Assembly: GCA_944321455.1 (NCBI GenBank)
Contig: CALULI010000007.1
Location: 1 to 64,000 of the forward strand
Origin: an uncultured Eggerthellaceae bacterium
GTDB lineage: Bacteria > Actinomycetota > Coriobacteriia > Coriobacteriales > Eggerthellaceae
Length of the DNA stretch: 64,000 nt
Direction of reading: 5' to 3'
Shown: one piece after another, positions 37,464-46,640 of the stretch
How positions within the stretch are numbered: position 1 is the first letter of the stretch
Layout of the letters: each line of letters begins with the position of its first letter
Program-made: the position numbers and the translations under genes
Notes under the pieces: generated by a model
What the model was told of the DNA's origin: nothing
Databases searched by the model: none
Seen by the model: the letters and a program-made list of their open reading frames with translations, nothing else

Positions 37464-38447
37464 TTAATCGTGATAATCTGGTAGATCATCACCAGCGTCA
37501 AAGCCTAAATACGTCAGCTGAGCTTGCACGCTTTTGAGCGCTGCAGGGCGCAGACGCGCATCCGTATCACGATAGATTGCATCAACAAGCGGATCAGCCG
37601 CAGGCGCTATCCCCGCTTCAAGGGCATCTTCAATCTGTTGCAAGCGCACCAGGCGATGCTGGCGCGTAGCTTCAATACAAGAAACCATATTGGAAATGGG
37701 ATAGCCGTGCCCTGGCAAAAAGCGCTCAACCAAACCATCCTGCGCAATACGCTCAAGCGCATCAAGCGAATCAAGATAGTCTTTCAAAATACCGTCAGGG
37801 TGATACACAACCGTAGGACCATGACGAAACACCACATCACCAACAAGTAATGACTTATCAGCCTTATATAAAAGCGCCACCGAATCACTTGAGTGACCTG
37901 AGAGTGCGATAACCCTCAGCTGAGGTAGGCTCCCTTTGCCGAAACCTCCAAGCTTTTCGGGTTCCTCAATCTTTCCGAACACTTCAGAATCCGCAAGCTT
38001 GCCGAATACTTCAGTCTCCCCAAACTCCCCTTCTTCAAGAGGCAGTACGACCAGATTATCAATGCTTTCCGCCGCTTCAATTTCACCATGAGAAAGCTGT
38101 TCTTGCACATAATCACGATAGGCTTGCACGTTGTGCGCAAAGATAGGAGCGCCTGTTGCAAGCGCAAGATCAGCTGCTCCTTCGGTGTGATCAAAATGCG
38201 TATGGGTTAACAAGATGGCAGCAATACTAACACCAAGATCTGCGCATACCTGCTGAATGCGTTTGATGTGAGCGCCCGCTGGCGCAGGATCAACCACCAG
38301 TGCATGCTGGCTTCCTGGCTCATGAAGAATCCAGGTGTTGGTACCCGTATAGGTCATGGGTGATGCGTTGTTGCCCAACACACACCATGATCGCTTAGTT
38401 ACCTTGCCGCCCGCCCAAGGAGTAGTATCTTCAATAAACGCTGCCAT
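37464..38447 (-). CDS. MBL-fold metallo-hydrolase
   Basis: 327 residues. The metal-binding HTHFDHTEGA (HxHxDH), the second His in LSGHSSDSVALL, the Asp in LLVGDVVFRHG and the last His in FLPGHGYPI are all present, so two metal ions can bind. The family includes LACTB2-like and glyoxalase II-like hydrolases. Residues about 145-175 contain an unusual insert of near-repeats (GETEVFGKLADSEVFGKIEE). Single gene, convergent with the ligase and followed at 38624 by a Nudix gene on the same strand. Substrate unknown. Confidence 0.88.
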   Translation of the reverse strand: MAAFIEDTTPWAGGKVTKRSWCVLGNNASPMTYTGTNTWILHEPGSQHALVVDPAPAGAHIKRIQQVCADLGVSIAAILLTHTHFDHTEGAADLALATGAPIFAHNVQAYRDYVQEQLSHGEIEAAESIDNLVVLPLEEGEFGETEVFGKLADSEVFGKIEEPEKLGGFGKGSLPQLRVIALSGHSSDSVALLYKADKSLLVGDVVFRHGPTVVYHPDGILKDYLDSLDALERIAQDGLVERFLPGHGYPISNMVSCIEATRQHRLVRLQQIEDALEAGIAPAADPLVDAIYRDTDARLRPAALKSVQAQLTYLGFDAGDDLPDYHD

Positions 38448-38623
38448 TGTTGCTGCCCCGCTCTTTCCTGTTTAAAAATCCGTCTGAAGCGGCCACCTGC
38501 CGCAACTGTTTGATGCGGCTACCTACCGCGGTTGCCCACCGCTGCTTCCTGATGCGACTGTTCGCTGATCCTTCCTACCGCAGCTGCCCGCCATTACTTC
38601 CTGCTACGGCTGCAAAACCCGCC

Positions 38624-39532
38624 TTACGAAAGGTCGCCGCGAAGGCCGATCGATCCATCTTCGCGGTAATACGGCTTGGACATAATTTTGTGCAAGGTAC
38701 GCCTGGTAGAAACAAAATCTTCGGCGTCTTTGGCGTGAGCAATCGTAGTCAAGTTATAAACCGTTGGCGGCAACACTAACCAGCGGTTTGCATCGCCTTC
38801 GCGCATTGCATACGCAGGTGTTACCCAACCTGCAATCTGAGCTTCGCTGGTATTGTCATCTGCCACTTGTCCTTCAGGCATAAGCGCCGAAAAGAAGAAG
38901 GTGTCGTAGCGCTTGTGTTCAAATTCAGGGGTAAGGAAATTCGAGATAAGCCCCAAAAGATCTGTTCGCAGCACCAAATTGCGACGCATGAGCATTTCTG
39001 AAAGAGCCAACTGGTGGGATTCAAGCGCACGGCGATCTTCTGCCCACGAAGGATCTAATAAGTCCGTCAACAGTTCGCCATTTTCATAGCCCGCCAGCAA
39101 AACGCCACATTCTTCAAATACCTCGCGCGCTGCGGCAACAACCACTTTGCGTGCCGTTTCCTCATCAACATTCATATAGGCTGCCCACTGCGCAGGTGTG
39201 GGTCCTGCCCACTTCAAGCCACGTTCGGCATCTTTGTCATCGACGCGCCCACCAGGAAAAACAACGGCATCAGGCACAAAGTCCATGGTTTTTACGCGGC
39301 GCAACATAAACACTTCAAGCTCTTGGCCCGTCGGAAAATCTTCAGGATAGACTCCATCTTCAATGCGATATTTTGTTTGACCAGGACAAGAATTACGAAC
39401 CAACATAACCGTTGCGGCAAAGCGCGGTTCCACAGGTTGAAAGTCAGGATTATCAAGTAATTCTTTCGCGGCCTCAAGAGAATTCTTGTTTGGAGTGCTT
39501 TCGATTACCTTGCCATTCACGCGTATTCCCAT
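38624..39532 (-). CDS. Nudix hydrolase domain protein
   Basis: 302 residues from ATG 39532 behind AAGGAG. A Nudix box is spread over [14 protein letters not shown] and [17 protein letters not shown] with the metal-binding REVFEECG helix, and a spacer between the Gly and Glu parts that is longer than in MutT, similar to NUDT19-type proteins. The rest gives no functional clue. It overlaps the end of the P-type ATPase gene by 59 bases in the same direction, so it is probably translated from the same message. Confidence 0.78.
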   Translation of the reverse strand: MGIRVNGKVIESTPNKNSLEAAKELLDNPDFQPVEPRFAATVMLVRNSCPGQTKYRIEDGVYPEDFPTGQELEVFMLRRVKTMDFVPDAVVFPGGRVDDKDAERGLKWAGPTPAQWAAYMNVDEETARKVVVAAAREVFEECGVLLAGYENGELLTDLLDPSWAEDRRALESHQLALSEMLMRRNLVLRTDLLGLISNFLTPEFEHKRYDTFFFSALMPEGQVADDNTSEAQIAGWVTPAYAMREGDANRWLVLPPTVYNLTTIAHAKDAEDFVSTRRTLHKIMSKPYYREDGSIGLRGDLS

Positions 39533-41438
39533 GGCTGTCTCCTTGGCTGAGTTGAGGTATTCCTTTGTTATGATTCATCATACCCCAACGCAGTAAGAGC
39601 GCTGAATTTCCAATAACCAACACAGAACCTGCATTATGGACAAGAGCACCTACAACAGGATTCAAAATTCCCAGCATCGCTAAGATAATGGCAATAAAGT
39701 TGAGGGTTAACGAAAAAGTCATGTTCAGCTTGATGGTTGTCATCATACGGCGCGACAGCGCAAACACATGAGGAAGAGCGTCAATATTGTCACGCACCAG
39801 CGCAATATCTGCCGCATCAACGGCAATATCGCTTCCAACGCCGCCCATTGCTATACCTACAAACGATCGTTTCAGAGCAGGCGCGTCATTAATGCCATCG
39901 CCCACCATACAGGTGCGCTCCTGTTTTTCTTCGGCATCAGCAATAAACGTCAATTTATCTTCTGGCAGACATTCCGCCTTCATGTTTTTCACGCCCACCT
40001 GAGAAGCAATGTGATGAGCTGCTTGATAGTGGTCGCCTGTCAGAAGCACAGGGGTAATGCCCAGTTTTTTGATTCCCTCTACCGTATCACGGGCTCCTGA
40101 TCTAATTTGATCCGCCAAAACAATGTATCCCTGCGCAATGCCGTCAATTGCCACATGAACAACCGTTGATCCTTCGTTTTCATACACCGCAGAGCTGGCT
40201 GTATCGAAGCCTTCAATGTGTTCTTCGGTCATGAGCTCAGAATTGCCCGCTGCAACAAGTCGCCCATCAACAACTGCTTTCACACCGCGTCCTGGCTTCA
40301 TCTCAAAAAATTCAGCTTGTGCTAACGGCTTCTTTTGGCCTGATTGATACGAACTTACAATCGCACGCCCTAAGGGATGCTCGCTTGATTTTTCTGCACT
40401 TGCCACCAGCCAGAACAAAGTGTCTTTGTCATACGCATCCGAAAGCAGCCCCACATATTCAACTTCTGGCTTGCCACGCGTCAAGGTGCCTGTCTTGTCG
40501 AACACAACCTGCTTAATTTCAGCCAAGCGCTCAAGCGCATCCCCTTCGCGCACAAGAACACCCCATTTGGTAAGGTTGCCAATAGCCGCCATGATAGCCG
40601 TTGGTGTAGCCAGCACTAACGCACAGGGGCAAAATACAACAAGAATGGTCACGGCGCGAATGATTTCTCCCGTAACAATCCACGTGATAACCGCAGATAG
40701 AAGTGCAATAACCACAATCCATGTTGCCCACTTATCTGCCAAACGGACAATTTTTGCTTTACCTGCATCAGCCGATTGAACAAGCGCAATCATGCGCGCG
40801 AGCGAACTGTCTTCGCCCGTTTTAGTAGCCTTCATAGTGAATGCGCCGAATTGATTAACCGTGCCACTGCGAACTTCATCACCACGCGCCTTATCAACAG
40901 GAATAGGCTCGCCTGTCATAACCGATTCATCAATAGATGTTTGACCATCCGTTATGACACCATCAACAGGAATTGTCTCACCAGGAAGCACGCGACAAAA
41001 ATCGTTAACCTTCACGTCCTCAACCGCAACAACCTGTTCTTTTCCGTCTGCCACAACGCGCGCAGTTTGAGGGGAAAGATTCACCAGACGCTCAATGCCA
41101 TGACGCGCCTTTGCCACCGTAATGTCTTCAAGCAAGGCGCCCAACTGCATGATGACCGCTACTTCGCCAGCGGTAAAATACTCACCAATGATGATGGAGG
41201 CTATCAACGCCAGCGAGACCAAAACATCGGCCTTGATGTCGAATTCGGTCACCAGACCAATGATCGCTTCCAAAATAATGGGGATACCGCACAGAACAAT
41301 GGCAATCCACGCAGGGTCAACAGGCCAATCAACAGGCACCAGCAAACTTACCAAAACAGCGACAGCAGAAATTACAAGAAACACGATGTCGCGCTTCATG
41401 CCGCCCCATTCAACAATCTTTTCAAGAAGCTCTATCAT
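39474..41438 (-). CDS. heavy-metal translocating P1B-type ATPase
   Basis: 654 residues. Six to eight transmembrane helices with the ion-binding [12 protein letters not shown] in TM6, the phosphorylated Asp in [10 protein letters not shown], the nucleotide-binding HP in [10 protein letters not shown] and the hinge [10 protein letters not shown]. The actuator TGE is in VMTGEPIPV. There is no N-terminal heavy-metal-associated domain. The TM6 motif is neither classical copper (CPCALGLAT) nor classical zinc/cadmium (CPCALVIST), so the metal is uncertain. Divergent from a CsoR-family regulator with a CsoR-like operator between, so metal-induced export is likely. Confidence 0.92.
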   Translation of the reverse strand: MIELLEKIVEWGGMKRDIVFLVISAVAVLVSLLVPVDWPVDPAWIAIVLCGIPIILEAIIGLVTEFDIKADVLVSLALIASIIIGEYFTAGEVAVIMQLGALLEDITVAKARHGIERLVNLSPQTARVVADGKEQVVAVEDVKVNDFCRVLPGETIPVDGVITDGQTSIDESVMTGEPIPVDKARGDEVRSGTVNQFGAFTMKATKTGEDSSLARMIALVQSADAGKAKIVRLADKWATWIVVIALLSAVITWIVTGEIIRAVTILVVFCPCALVLATPTAIMAAIGNLTKWGVLVREGDALERLAEIKQVVFDKTGTLTRGKPEVEYVGLLSDAYDKDTLFWLVASAEKSSEHPLGRAIVSSYQSGQKKPLAQAEFFEMKPGRGVKAVVDGRLVAAGNSELMTEEHIEGFDTASSAVYENEGSTVVHVAIDGIAQGYIVLADQIRSGARDTVEGIKKLGITPVLLTGDHYQAAHHIASQVGVKNMKAECLPEDKLTFIADAEEKQERTCMVGDGINDAPALKRSFVGIAMGGVGSDIAVDAADIALVRDNIDALPHVFALSRRMMTTIKLNMTFSLTLNFIAIILAMLGILNPVVGALVHNAGSVLVIGNSALLLRWGMMNHNKGIPQLSQGDSHGNTREWQGNRKHSKQEFS

Positions 41439-41454
41439 TGGGTAATCACAATCC

Positions 41455-41490
41455 TTACTTTATACCTATGGGGGTATAGGTATAAAGTAA
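41455..41490. promoter_or_regulatory. CsoR-type operator
   Basis: Arms 41455-41469 and 41476-41490 form a perfect 15-bp inverted repeat around GGGGGT. The core TACCTATGGGGGTATAGGTA resembles known CsoR/RcnR-family operators, in which a G tract is flanked by a dyad. It lies between the divergent ATPase and regulator genes, 17 bases from the ATPase start, so it may control both. Confidence 0.85.
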
Positions 41491-41572
41491 GCTAAAGCAA
41501 ACATTCATGCAAGGACATTTTTTATTTTTCCTTGAGCGGGCTATACTAACAACCATTAGGTAAGGAGAAGCA

Positions 41573-41848
41573 ATGAAGCAGTGCATGGATTCTGATAATT
41601 TACACCGTCGTTTCAAAAAAATTATTGGCCAGGTACAGGCTCTTGATCGCATGGTTGATGAAGATGTTCCCTGCGAAGATATGCTTTCTCAGATCAACGC
41701 GGCAAAATCTGCCCTTCATAAAGCAGGCCAAGTAGTGTTAGAGGGTCACATCAAGCATTGTGTTCGCGACGGCATCGAACATGGGGATGCAGATAAAACA
41801 ATTGAGAATTTCACGAAAGCAGTAGAACGCTTTTCAAACATGCGCTAA
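41573..41848 (+). CDS. CsoR/RcnR family metal-sensing repressor
   Basis: 91 residues, all alpha-helical DUF156 fold. Helix 1 carries the DNA-contacting LHRRFKKIIGQVQALDRMV. Candidate metal ligands are Cys in DVPCEDML and His and Cys in LEGHIKHCVRDG, consistent with the Cys-His-Cys arrangement of copper-sensing CsoR, although FrmR and RcnR relatives sense other signals. AAGGAGAAG precedes ATG 41573. Divergent from the P-type ATPase, with an obvious operator between. Confidence 0.9.
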   Translation: MKQCMDSDNLHRRFKKIIGQVQALDRMVDEDVPCEDMLSQINAAKSALHKAGQVVLEGHIKHCVRDGIEHGDADKTIENFTKAVERFSNMR

Positions 41849-41879
41849 GGCAAGCGCTGAGCCCCAAGCACCGACAAAA

Positions 41880-41905
41880 AATTGGCTCCCCGAAGGGAGC
41901 CAATT
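41880..41905. terminator. bidirectional terminator between csoR-like gene and enoate-reductase gene
   Basis: AATTGGCTCCC (41880-41890) and GGGAGCCAATT (41895-41905) form a perfect 11-bp stem with loop CGAA. The minus strand exit is T6, so it serves the gene ending at 42003 best, and also ends the regulator transcript. Confidence 0.8.
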
Positions 41906-42002
41906 AATCATCTCTACGATCATCTTACGATGCTCTATCTTGCAAACACATCTACAAGCAGCCATCCATAAGATGCGTAAGTTCGACGTCTAAATCTGAG
42001 AT

Positions 42003-44117
42003 TTAGAGAGTCATACCCATGATGTAACCGTCACGAATAGCCTCGAGCAGACGCTTGTATTCGTCGGTCTTGTATGGGTCATTAGGGCCAATGCCTTCCC
42101 AGTCAGTGTGAGGATCAGCATTACCAATAAGGTGGAGATGCTCTTCACCAATAACGCCCTTAGCTTCATCATAGAGCTGAGTGTTGTCGATCATCGTGGT
42201 GCCCGTAATAATGGTGTCAGCAGGAACCGTGAATTCCTTGCCTTCAGCGTCTTCGCAAAGAACGCCTTCGTCGGTGTAAGCCTTAACCTTGGTCAGAGTC
42301 AGGATCTTAACGCCTTCGCTCTTCAACTTGCGAAGCTCAGGGTTCTTGTCGATGATACCAATCTGAGCGCCAGCCTTCTTAGCAGGCTCAATAACGGTAA
42401 CCTCACGGCCTTCGTTCATAGAAGATGCTACTTCGATGCCAGCGAAGCCGCCGCCAATAACAGCCATGCGCTTCTTAACCAGCAAGTGAGTACCAATGCC
42501 CCACTTCATGAGTCCCAGAGGAGCACCAAGGATGCCCATGCCGAAGCAGGAAAGACCCCACATCAGGCCCTTACCAGGAGTGCCCTGACCTTCAACAAGA
42601 CCCTTCAAAGCGTGAGAGTCAATTACGTTCTTGCGGTCCTTGCCTGGAACGTCAGGAGAAGTGGTCTCAGGACCAATTGCCAAAATTACTTCGTCAGCGC
42701 CGAAGCTCTTGATGAAGTTAACGTCAGCCTTGGTGTTGCAACGAACATCAATTTCAAGACGTTTGATTTCGTTGTTGTACCAATCAACCATTGGAGGAAG
42801 CTCTTCGTTCAATACCTGAGCCAGGTTCAACAGACCGCAAGGCTTCTTCTTCTGGTCAACAACGGTAACGTTCTTGTAGCCGCGCATCTTAAGGTTACGT
42901 GCAGCTTCAAGACCAGCAGGGCCAGCACCAACAATGAGGAACTTCTTGTTAGCATCTTCGCCCGATACCTGATGATCTTCAGGAAGACCATACTGAGAGA
43001 AGTAAACGTTTGCGTTAACGGAGCACTTGCAAGGCTTACCAACAAAGATGTTATCCAAGCAACGAGAGCAAACGATGCAAGGACGAACTTCTTCGGAGCG
43101 GCCTTCAGCAACCTTAACGCCAATTTCAGGTTCAGCAATCCAGTGACGTGCCATACCTACTGCATCGCCAGCGCCTTCAGTGAGAACCTTTTCGCAAACA
43201 TCCAAGTGGTTGATACGAGTACCAGGGAAGGTAGGAAGCTTGGTGTACTTCTTTGCTTCCTTGGACAGGTAGATGAATTCACCTTCTGGAACAAGCTGGT
43301 TAGCAACTGGACGAGGTGCCTCGTGGAAGCCAGCCTGGATAGACCAAGCATCAACGCCGTGCTTTTCAACGCATTCAATAACCTCTTTGAGGTCTTCAAC
43401 GCGCTGACCGCCAGGCATAAGGTCGTCTGCGGAGTAACGGATAAGAATTGGCATATCATCGCCGCAGGTCTTGTGAATCTCATCGATAATTTCGGTGAGC
43501 AGACGGCAGCGGTTTTCAGTAGATCCACCATATTCGTCAGTACGATGGTTGGAGTACTTGGAGATAAAGCGCATTACCATGTAGCCAATGCCTGCATGGA
43601 TTTCGATAATGTCAATGCCTGCCTTCTTGCAGCGCAATGCAGCTTCGCCGTACTGCTTAACAACGATAGCAATTTCTTCCTTGGTGAATTCCTTTTCAGG
43701 CATACCAACGAATGGGCCAGAAACAACATCCTTAGAAGGAGCATAGGAGTGAAGTTCATCTTCACCCGTTGCACGCCATTCGTAGCAGAGCTGAAGCTGA
43801 GCAGCCAACTTAGCGCCGTGCTTGTGGCAAACCTCTGCGGTACGAGTCAGACCAGGAATAAAGCAGTCATCCCAAACACCTACTGCACCAGTGGTGGTGT
43901 GGTACTTAGGATGGGTGTCAAATACGTCGCATACATAGCAAGAGCCCAGCTCAATCAGAGCTGCACCGCCCTTTGCACGCTGCTCGTAAAAGTCAACCAG
44001 GTCATCACCAACGTGATAGTTGTCCGTTTTTTCGATTGTCATAGGCAACATGACGAATCGATTGCGCAGCTCTACGTTGCCGATTTTAAACGGCTTGTTT
44101 AAAGATTCATACTTCAC
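42003..44117 (-). CDS. 2-enoate/2,4-dienoyl-CoA reductase-like flavin, FeS oxidoreductase
   Basis: 704 residues. Residues 1-350 are an OYE-type FMN barrel, with IEIHAGIGYM and the NHRTDEYGGSTENRCRL signature. Next is a [4Fe-4S] site: CIVCSRCLDN plus a Cys about 12 residues on (KPCKCSVN). From about 393 an FAD fold (FLIVGAGPAGLEAARNL) and from about 552 an NAD(P) fold (MAVIGGGFAGIEVASSM) follow. This is the plan of 2-enoate reductase, DCR (FadH) and BaiCD/BaiH-like enzymes, which reduce carbon-carbon double bonds with NAD(P)H under anaerobic conditions. A divergent TetR gene likely regulates it. Substrate unknown; cinnamates, enoates, bile-acid or drug-like compounds are possibilities. Confidence 0.9.
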   Translation of the reverse strand: MKYESLNKPFKIGNVELRNRFVMLPMTIEKTDNYHVGDDLVDFYEQRAKGGAALIELGSCYVCDVFDTHPKYHTTTGAVGVWDDCFIPGLTRTAEVCHKHGAKLAAQLQLCYEWRATGEDELHSYAPSKDVVSGPFVGMPEKEFTKEEIAIVVKQYGEAALRCKKAGIDIIEIHAGIGYMVMRFISKYSNHRTDEYGGSTENRCRLLTEIIDEIHKTCGDDMPILIRYSADDLMPGGQRVEDLKEVIECVEKHGVDAWSIQAGFHEAPRPVANQLVPEGEFIYLSKEAKKYTKLPTFPGTRINHLDVCEKVLTEGAGDAVGMARHWIAEPEIGVKVAEGRSEEVRPCIVCSRCLDNIFVGKPCKCSVNANVYFSQYGLPEDHQVSGEDANKKFLIVGAGPAGLEAARNLKMRGYKNVTVVDQKKKPCGLLNLAQVLNEELPPMVDWYNNEIKRLEIDVRCNTKADVNFIKSFGADEVILAIGPETTSPDVPGKDRKNVIDSHALKGLVEGQGTPGKGLMWGLSCFGMGILGAPLGLMKWGIGTHLLVKKRMAVIGGGFAGIEVASSMNEGREVTVIEPAKKAGAQIGIIDKNPELRKLKSEGVKILTLTKVKAYTDEGVLCEDAEGKEFTVPADTIITGTTMIDNTQLYDEAKGVIGEEHLHLIGNADPHTDWEGIGPNDPYKTDEYKRLLEAIRDGYIMGMTL

Positions 44118-44519
44118 TACGTAGCCCCTTTCTTAAGAACTTTTGCTGCTTACTATAGGTGGAACATGGCTGGACGCCTTTTGTGTTACAGGGAATAAAT
44201 GCCAAAAGAGCGACCCTCTGCAAGAGAGAACCGCTTTATTGTGCATTCGTATTCCTAGTTTGTTTCATCCAACCCTAGCTAGCTCCTTTGTATACGTCAT
44301 TGTAAATCAGATATAGGCATAAATGGGCATCATTATGGATAATTTGCGCGTTTTCTCTAGATAAATGGGCAATAAATTTCATCGGTTGCACCCACCAGTA
44401 GAATTTTTGTTACACATTTTTTTAATTTTGACCCAAAATCGCTGTTTAGCGGTATGATATTACCCAATCTTTCGCCGTTGTCCGTTTGGGGAATTTTGGA
44501 CAGAAGGGCTACGTTATCC
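44118..44519. promoter_or_regulatory. divergent control region of enoate-reductase and TetR genes
   Basis: No gene in 402 bases. ATAAATGGGCA occurs twice in direct orientation, at 44319-44329 and 44361-44371, exactly 42 bases apart (about four helical turns), a spacing suited to paired regulator binding. Toward the TetR gene, TTGACC is followed 19 bases later by TATGAT near 44452, a plausible promoter. Confidence 0.45.
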
Positions 44520-45173
44520 ATGAGTACTTTGGACACGAAACGTTTAATTGCCAGTGCCTTTGTTCAGCTTTGTGAAGAACACCCACTCAAAAAAGTTTCT
44601 GTCAGTGACATCATTGAAAAGACGGGCAAAAACCGCAAAACCTTTTACTATCACTTTGTTGATAAGGAAACGCTGATTGCTTGGTGTTTTCGCTACGATT
44701 TAAGCCAAGAGCTTATTGCTTCTTTTCCCAGCAACATTTTGATCTATGAACACAAGCCTGAAAGCATTGCTACCGAATTCCCCTACTACATCACGCAGAA
44801 GTCAGGCGTACGATCGCTAGACCATTCGAAGTTTTTTGCATCATTTGCCAAGGTGCTTGAACGCAGACGCAAATTCTACACGCAGGCCCTTTCTGAAACA
44901 GGTCCTAATGCGCTGCGTAACTACCTCTACGATTTGTACCTGCCTGCAATTCGCAATGACATCAACATCATCTTGGCAAACCGCTACTTGCCCGAAGAAA
45001 ATATCGACTTTTTAAGCGAATTCTACACGTGCGCATTCCTGTATTACTTCATCCGAAAATGTGATCAACCTGGATCGCAAAACTTCATTACTAACGCAGG
45101 TCCGTTTGCCAACATAATTCATAGTTCACTGGAAATGGAAATCAAAGAAGCACAGTTGCTGCGCAACTTATAG
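44520..45173 (+). CDS. TetR/AcrR family transcriptional regulator
   Basis: 217 residues from ATG 44520 (MSTLDTKRLIASAFVQLC). The N-terminal helix-turn-helix is VSVSDIIEKTGKNRKTFYYHFVDKE (about 28-52), the canonical TetR pattern ending FYYHF. The C-terminal ligand domain is of the TetR_C_33/DhaS-like sort with many aromatic residues. Divergent from the enoate-reductase-like gene, so it likely represses or activates that gene in response to the substrate or a related compound. Confidence 0.88.
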   Translation: MSTLDTKRLIASAFVQLCEEHPLKKVSVSDIIEKTGKNRKTFYYHFVDKETLIAWCFRYDLSQELIASFPSNILIYEHKPESIATEFPYYITQKSGVRSLDHSKFFASFAKVLERRRKFYTQALSETGPNALRNYLYDLYLPAIRNDINIILANRYLPEENIDFLSEFYTCAFLYYFIRKCDQPGSQNFITNAGPFANIIHSSLEMEIKEAQLLRNL

Positions 45174-45216
45174 CTTTTATAGTTCTTTCGCTTAATTGTT
45201 GAGTAAAAGATGATGA

Positions 45217-45302
45217 GGGGCTGGCTTTCAGTTCGCTTTCGCTTATTCATTAATTCTTTAGCGCCAATAAAATAGCGAAAGCGAGCTGGAAGCCAAAGCC
45301 CC
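45217..45302. terminator. long imperfect hairpin between convergent genes
   Basis: 45217-45243 and 45274-45302 are near-perfect inverted repeats (GGGGCTGGCTTTC against its complement, plus TCGCTTTCGCT/AGCGAAAGCGA) separating the TetR gene and the acyl-CoA dehydrogenase gene. There is no strong T tract. Confidence 0.55.
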
Positions 45303-45310
45303 GCCAAGAA

Positions 45311-46477
45311 CTATTCGCCATATTTATTCATGATAAGCGGCGCCGCGATATACACCATGATCTGATCCGTGCCTTCAGCAATCTGGTTGCCGCGACAATC
45401 TTCCCAAATACGACTCACGCGCGATGATTCGGTATAACCTTGCCCACCAAGAATCTGCATCGCCGTGCTGGCAACTTCAGTAGCCGCCTTCGGAATGTAG
45501 CGCTTCATCAAGGCAACCGCTAAGCGCTTGTCTTCAGCATTCTTTTCAATGGCATACGCAGCGCGGTAGAGCATTGATCGCATGTTGGTGAGCGTTACTT
45601 CCATGTCGGTCAGCATTAACTCAATCTGCTGAAACGTGCTGATGGGCTTACCAAACGCCATACGGCTGCGTGCGTATTTCACGGCGTCTTCCATGGCAGC
45701 CTGCGCCATACCAAGCGACGAAGCGCACGTAAACACGCGCCCGAATTCGAGCAGCTTAAACAACTGGCGGAAACCACCTTCGTTACCCGTAAGACGCCAG
45801 GAGGGATCAAGTTCAACATTTTCAAAAGAAAGCGATGCAAAGGGCAGCATCGACTGACCAATCTTATTAATAGGCACCGCGCGAATACCGTCAGATTCCT
45901 GAGGAACCAGCCAAAACGTCAGCATAGGGTACTTGTCTTGTCCGCATGCATCTAAATCAATGGCAGCAACCAAAATATTGGGAGAATATTCGCCATTATT
46001 AACGTAGGTCTTTTGCCCATTCAAAATGTATTTACCATCAACCTGCTTGACTGACGTCTGCATGCTCATGGTGTCAGATCCCGCATTAGGCTCAGACACG
46101 GCCAGTGAAAACATAAGGCGGCCCGTCTTGCGATAGTCGTCCAACACCGCCGAAAATTCCTTCTGGTCAGCAAAGCCGCCAATAATCTGTAAGTTAAAAA
46201 GATCATTCTGGAAAGGCAGGGCCGCTCCCGCACAGCGCGAAAGCTCTTCAAGAATAAGCGCTTGCGAAACAACGCTCATCGTCCTGTTTTCTGAGGAAGC
46301 ATGAGCATCAGTTTCTTCAAAGCTAAAATAACGATCAACAAACCCCCGTGCAATATCATCAGGCAAGCCCTGATCACGGCGCCACTGCAATACTTTGCCA
46401 GGCGTGAATTCCGTCTGGCCAAATTCGCGAAACACTCTAATAAGCTCTAATTGCTCAGGCGAATAATCAAAATCCAC
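45311..46477 (-). CDS. acyl-CoA dehydrogenase
   Basis: 388 residues with the three-domain acyl-CoA dehydrogenase fold: helical N-terminus, middle beta-domain with LMFSLAVSEPNAGSDTMSMQ, and a C-terminal helical domain with QILGGQGYTESSRVSR and IAEGTDQIMVYIAA, in which the Glu sits at the place of the usual catalytic base. FAD-dependent alpha,beta-desaturation or, in anaerobes, reduction of an acyl-CoA or a related thioester is expected; an electron-transfer flavoprotein pair is not adjacent. It lies near, but not in an operon with, the enoate-reductase-like enzyme. Confidence 0.9.
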   Translation of the reverse strand: MDFDYSPEQLELIRVFREFGQTEFTPGKVLQWRRDQGLPDDIARGFVDRYFSFEETDAHASSENRTMSVVSQALILEELSRCAGAALPFQNDLFNLQIIGGFADQKEFSAVLDDYRKTGRLMFSLAVSEPNAGSDTMSMQTSVKQVDGKYILNGQKTYVNNGEYSPNILVAAIDLDACGQDKYPMLTFWLVPQESDGIRAVPINKIGQSMLPFASLSFENVELDPSWRLTGNEGGFRQLFKLLEFGRVFTCASSLGMAQAAMEDAVKYARSRMAFGKPISTFQQIELMLTDMEVTLTNMRSMLYRAAYAIEKNAEDKRLAVALMKRYIPKAATEVASTAMQILGGQGYTESSRVSRIWEDCRGNQIAEGTDQIMVYIAAPLIMNKYGE

Positions 46478-46640
46478 GACCGTCGCTCCTTGGTTTGCTG
46501 GCCGCCTTGATAGCGCTTAAGGTGGCTACTCCACTGGCCCGCTTGAATCTTTACTGTCTTTGCTTGCGTCTTGATTGTCTTTCACGGCGCTTAGACAGCA
46601 TTGTACAATAGCTTTGGGACATCAAATCAAAGGGGGACCC

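Noticed and set aside
42108-44102. 664-codon open frame on the plus strand
   Set aside because: It is the complement of the enoate-reductase-like gene, whose protein has clear FMN, FeS, FAD and NAD motifs; the plus-strand product has no recognisable motif and no ribosome site.
45217-45302. MITE-like element
   Set aside because: Imperfect arms, location between convergent genes and no target-site duplication make a bidirectional terminator more likely.
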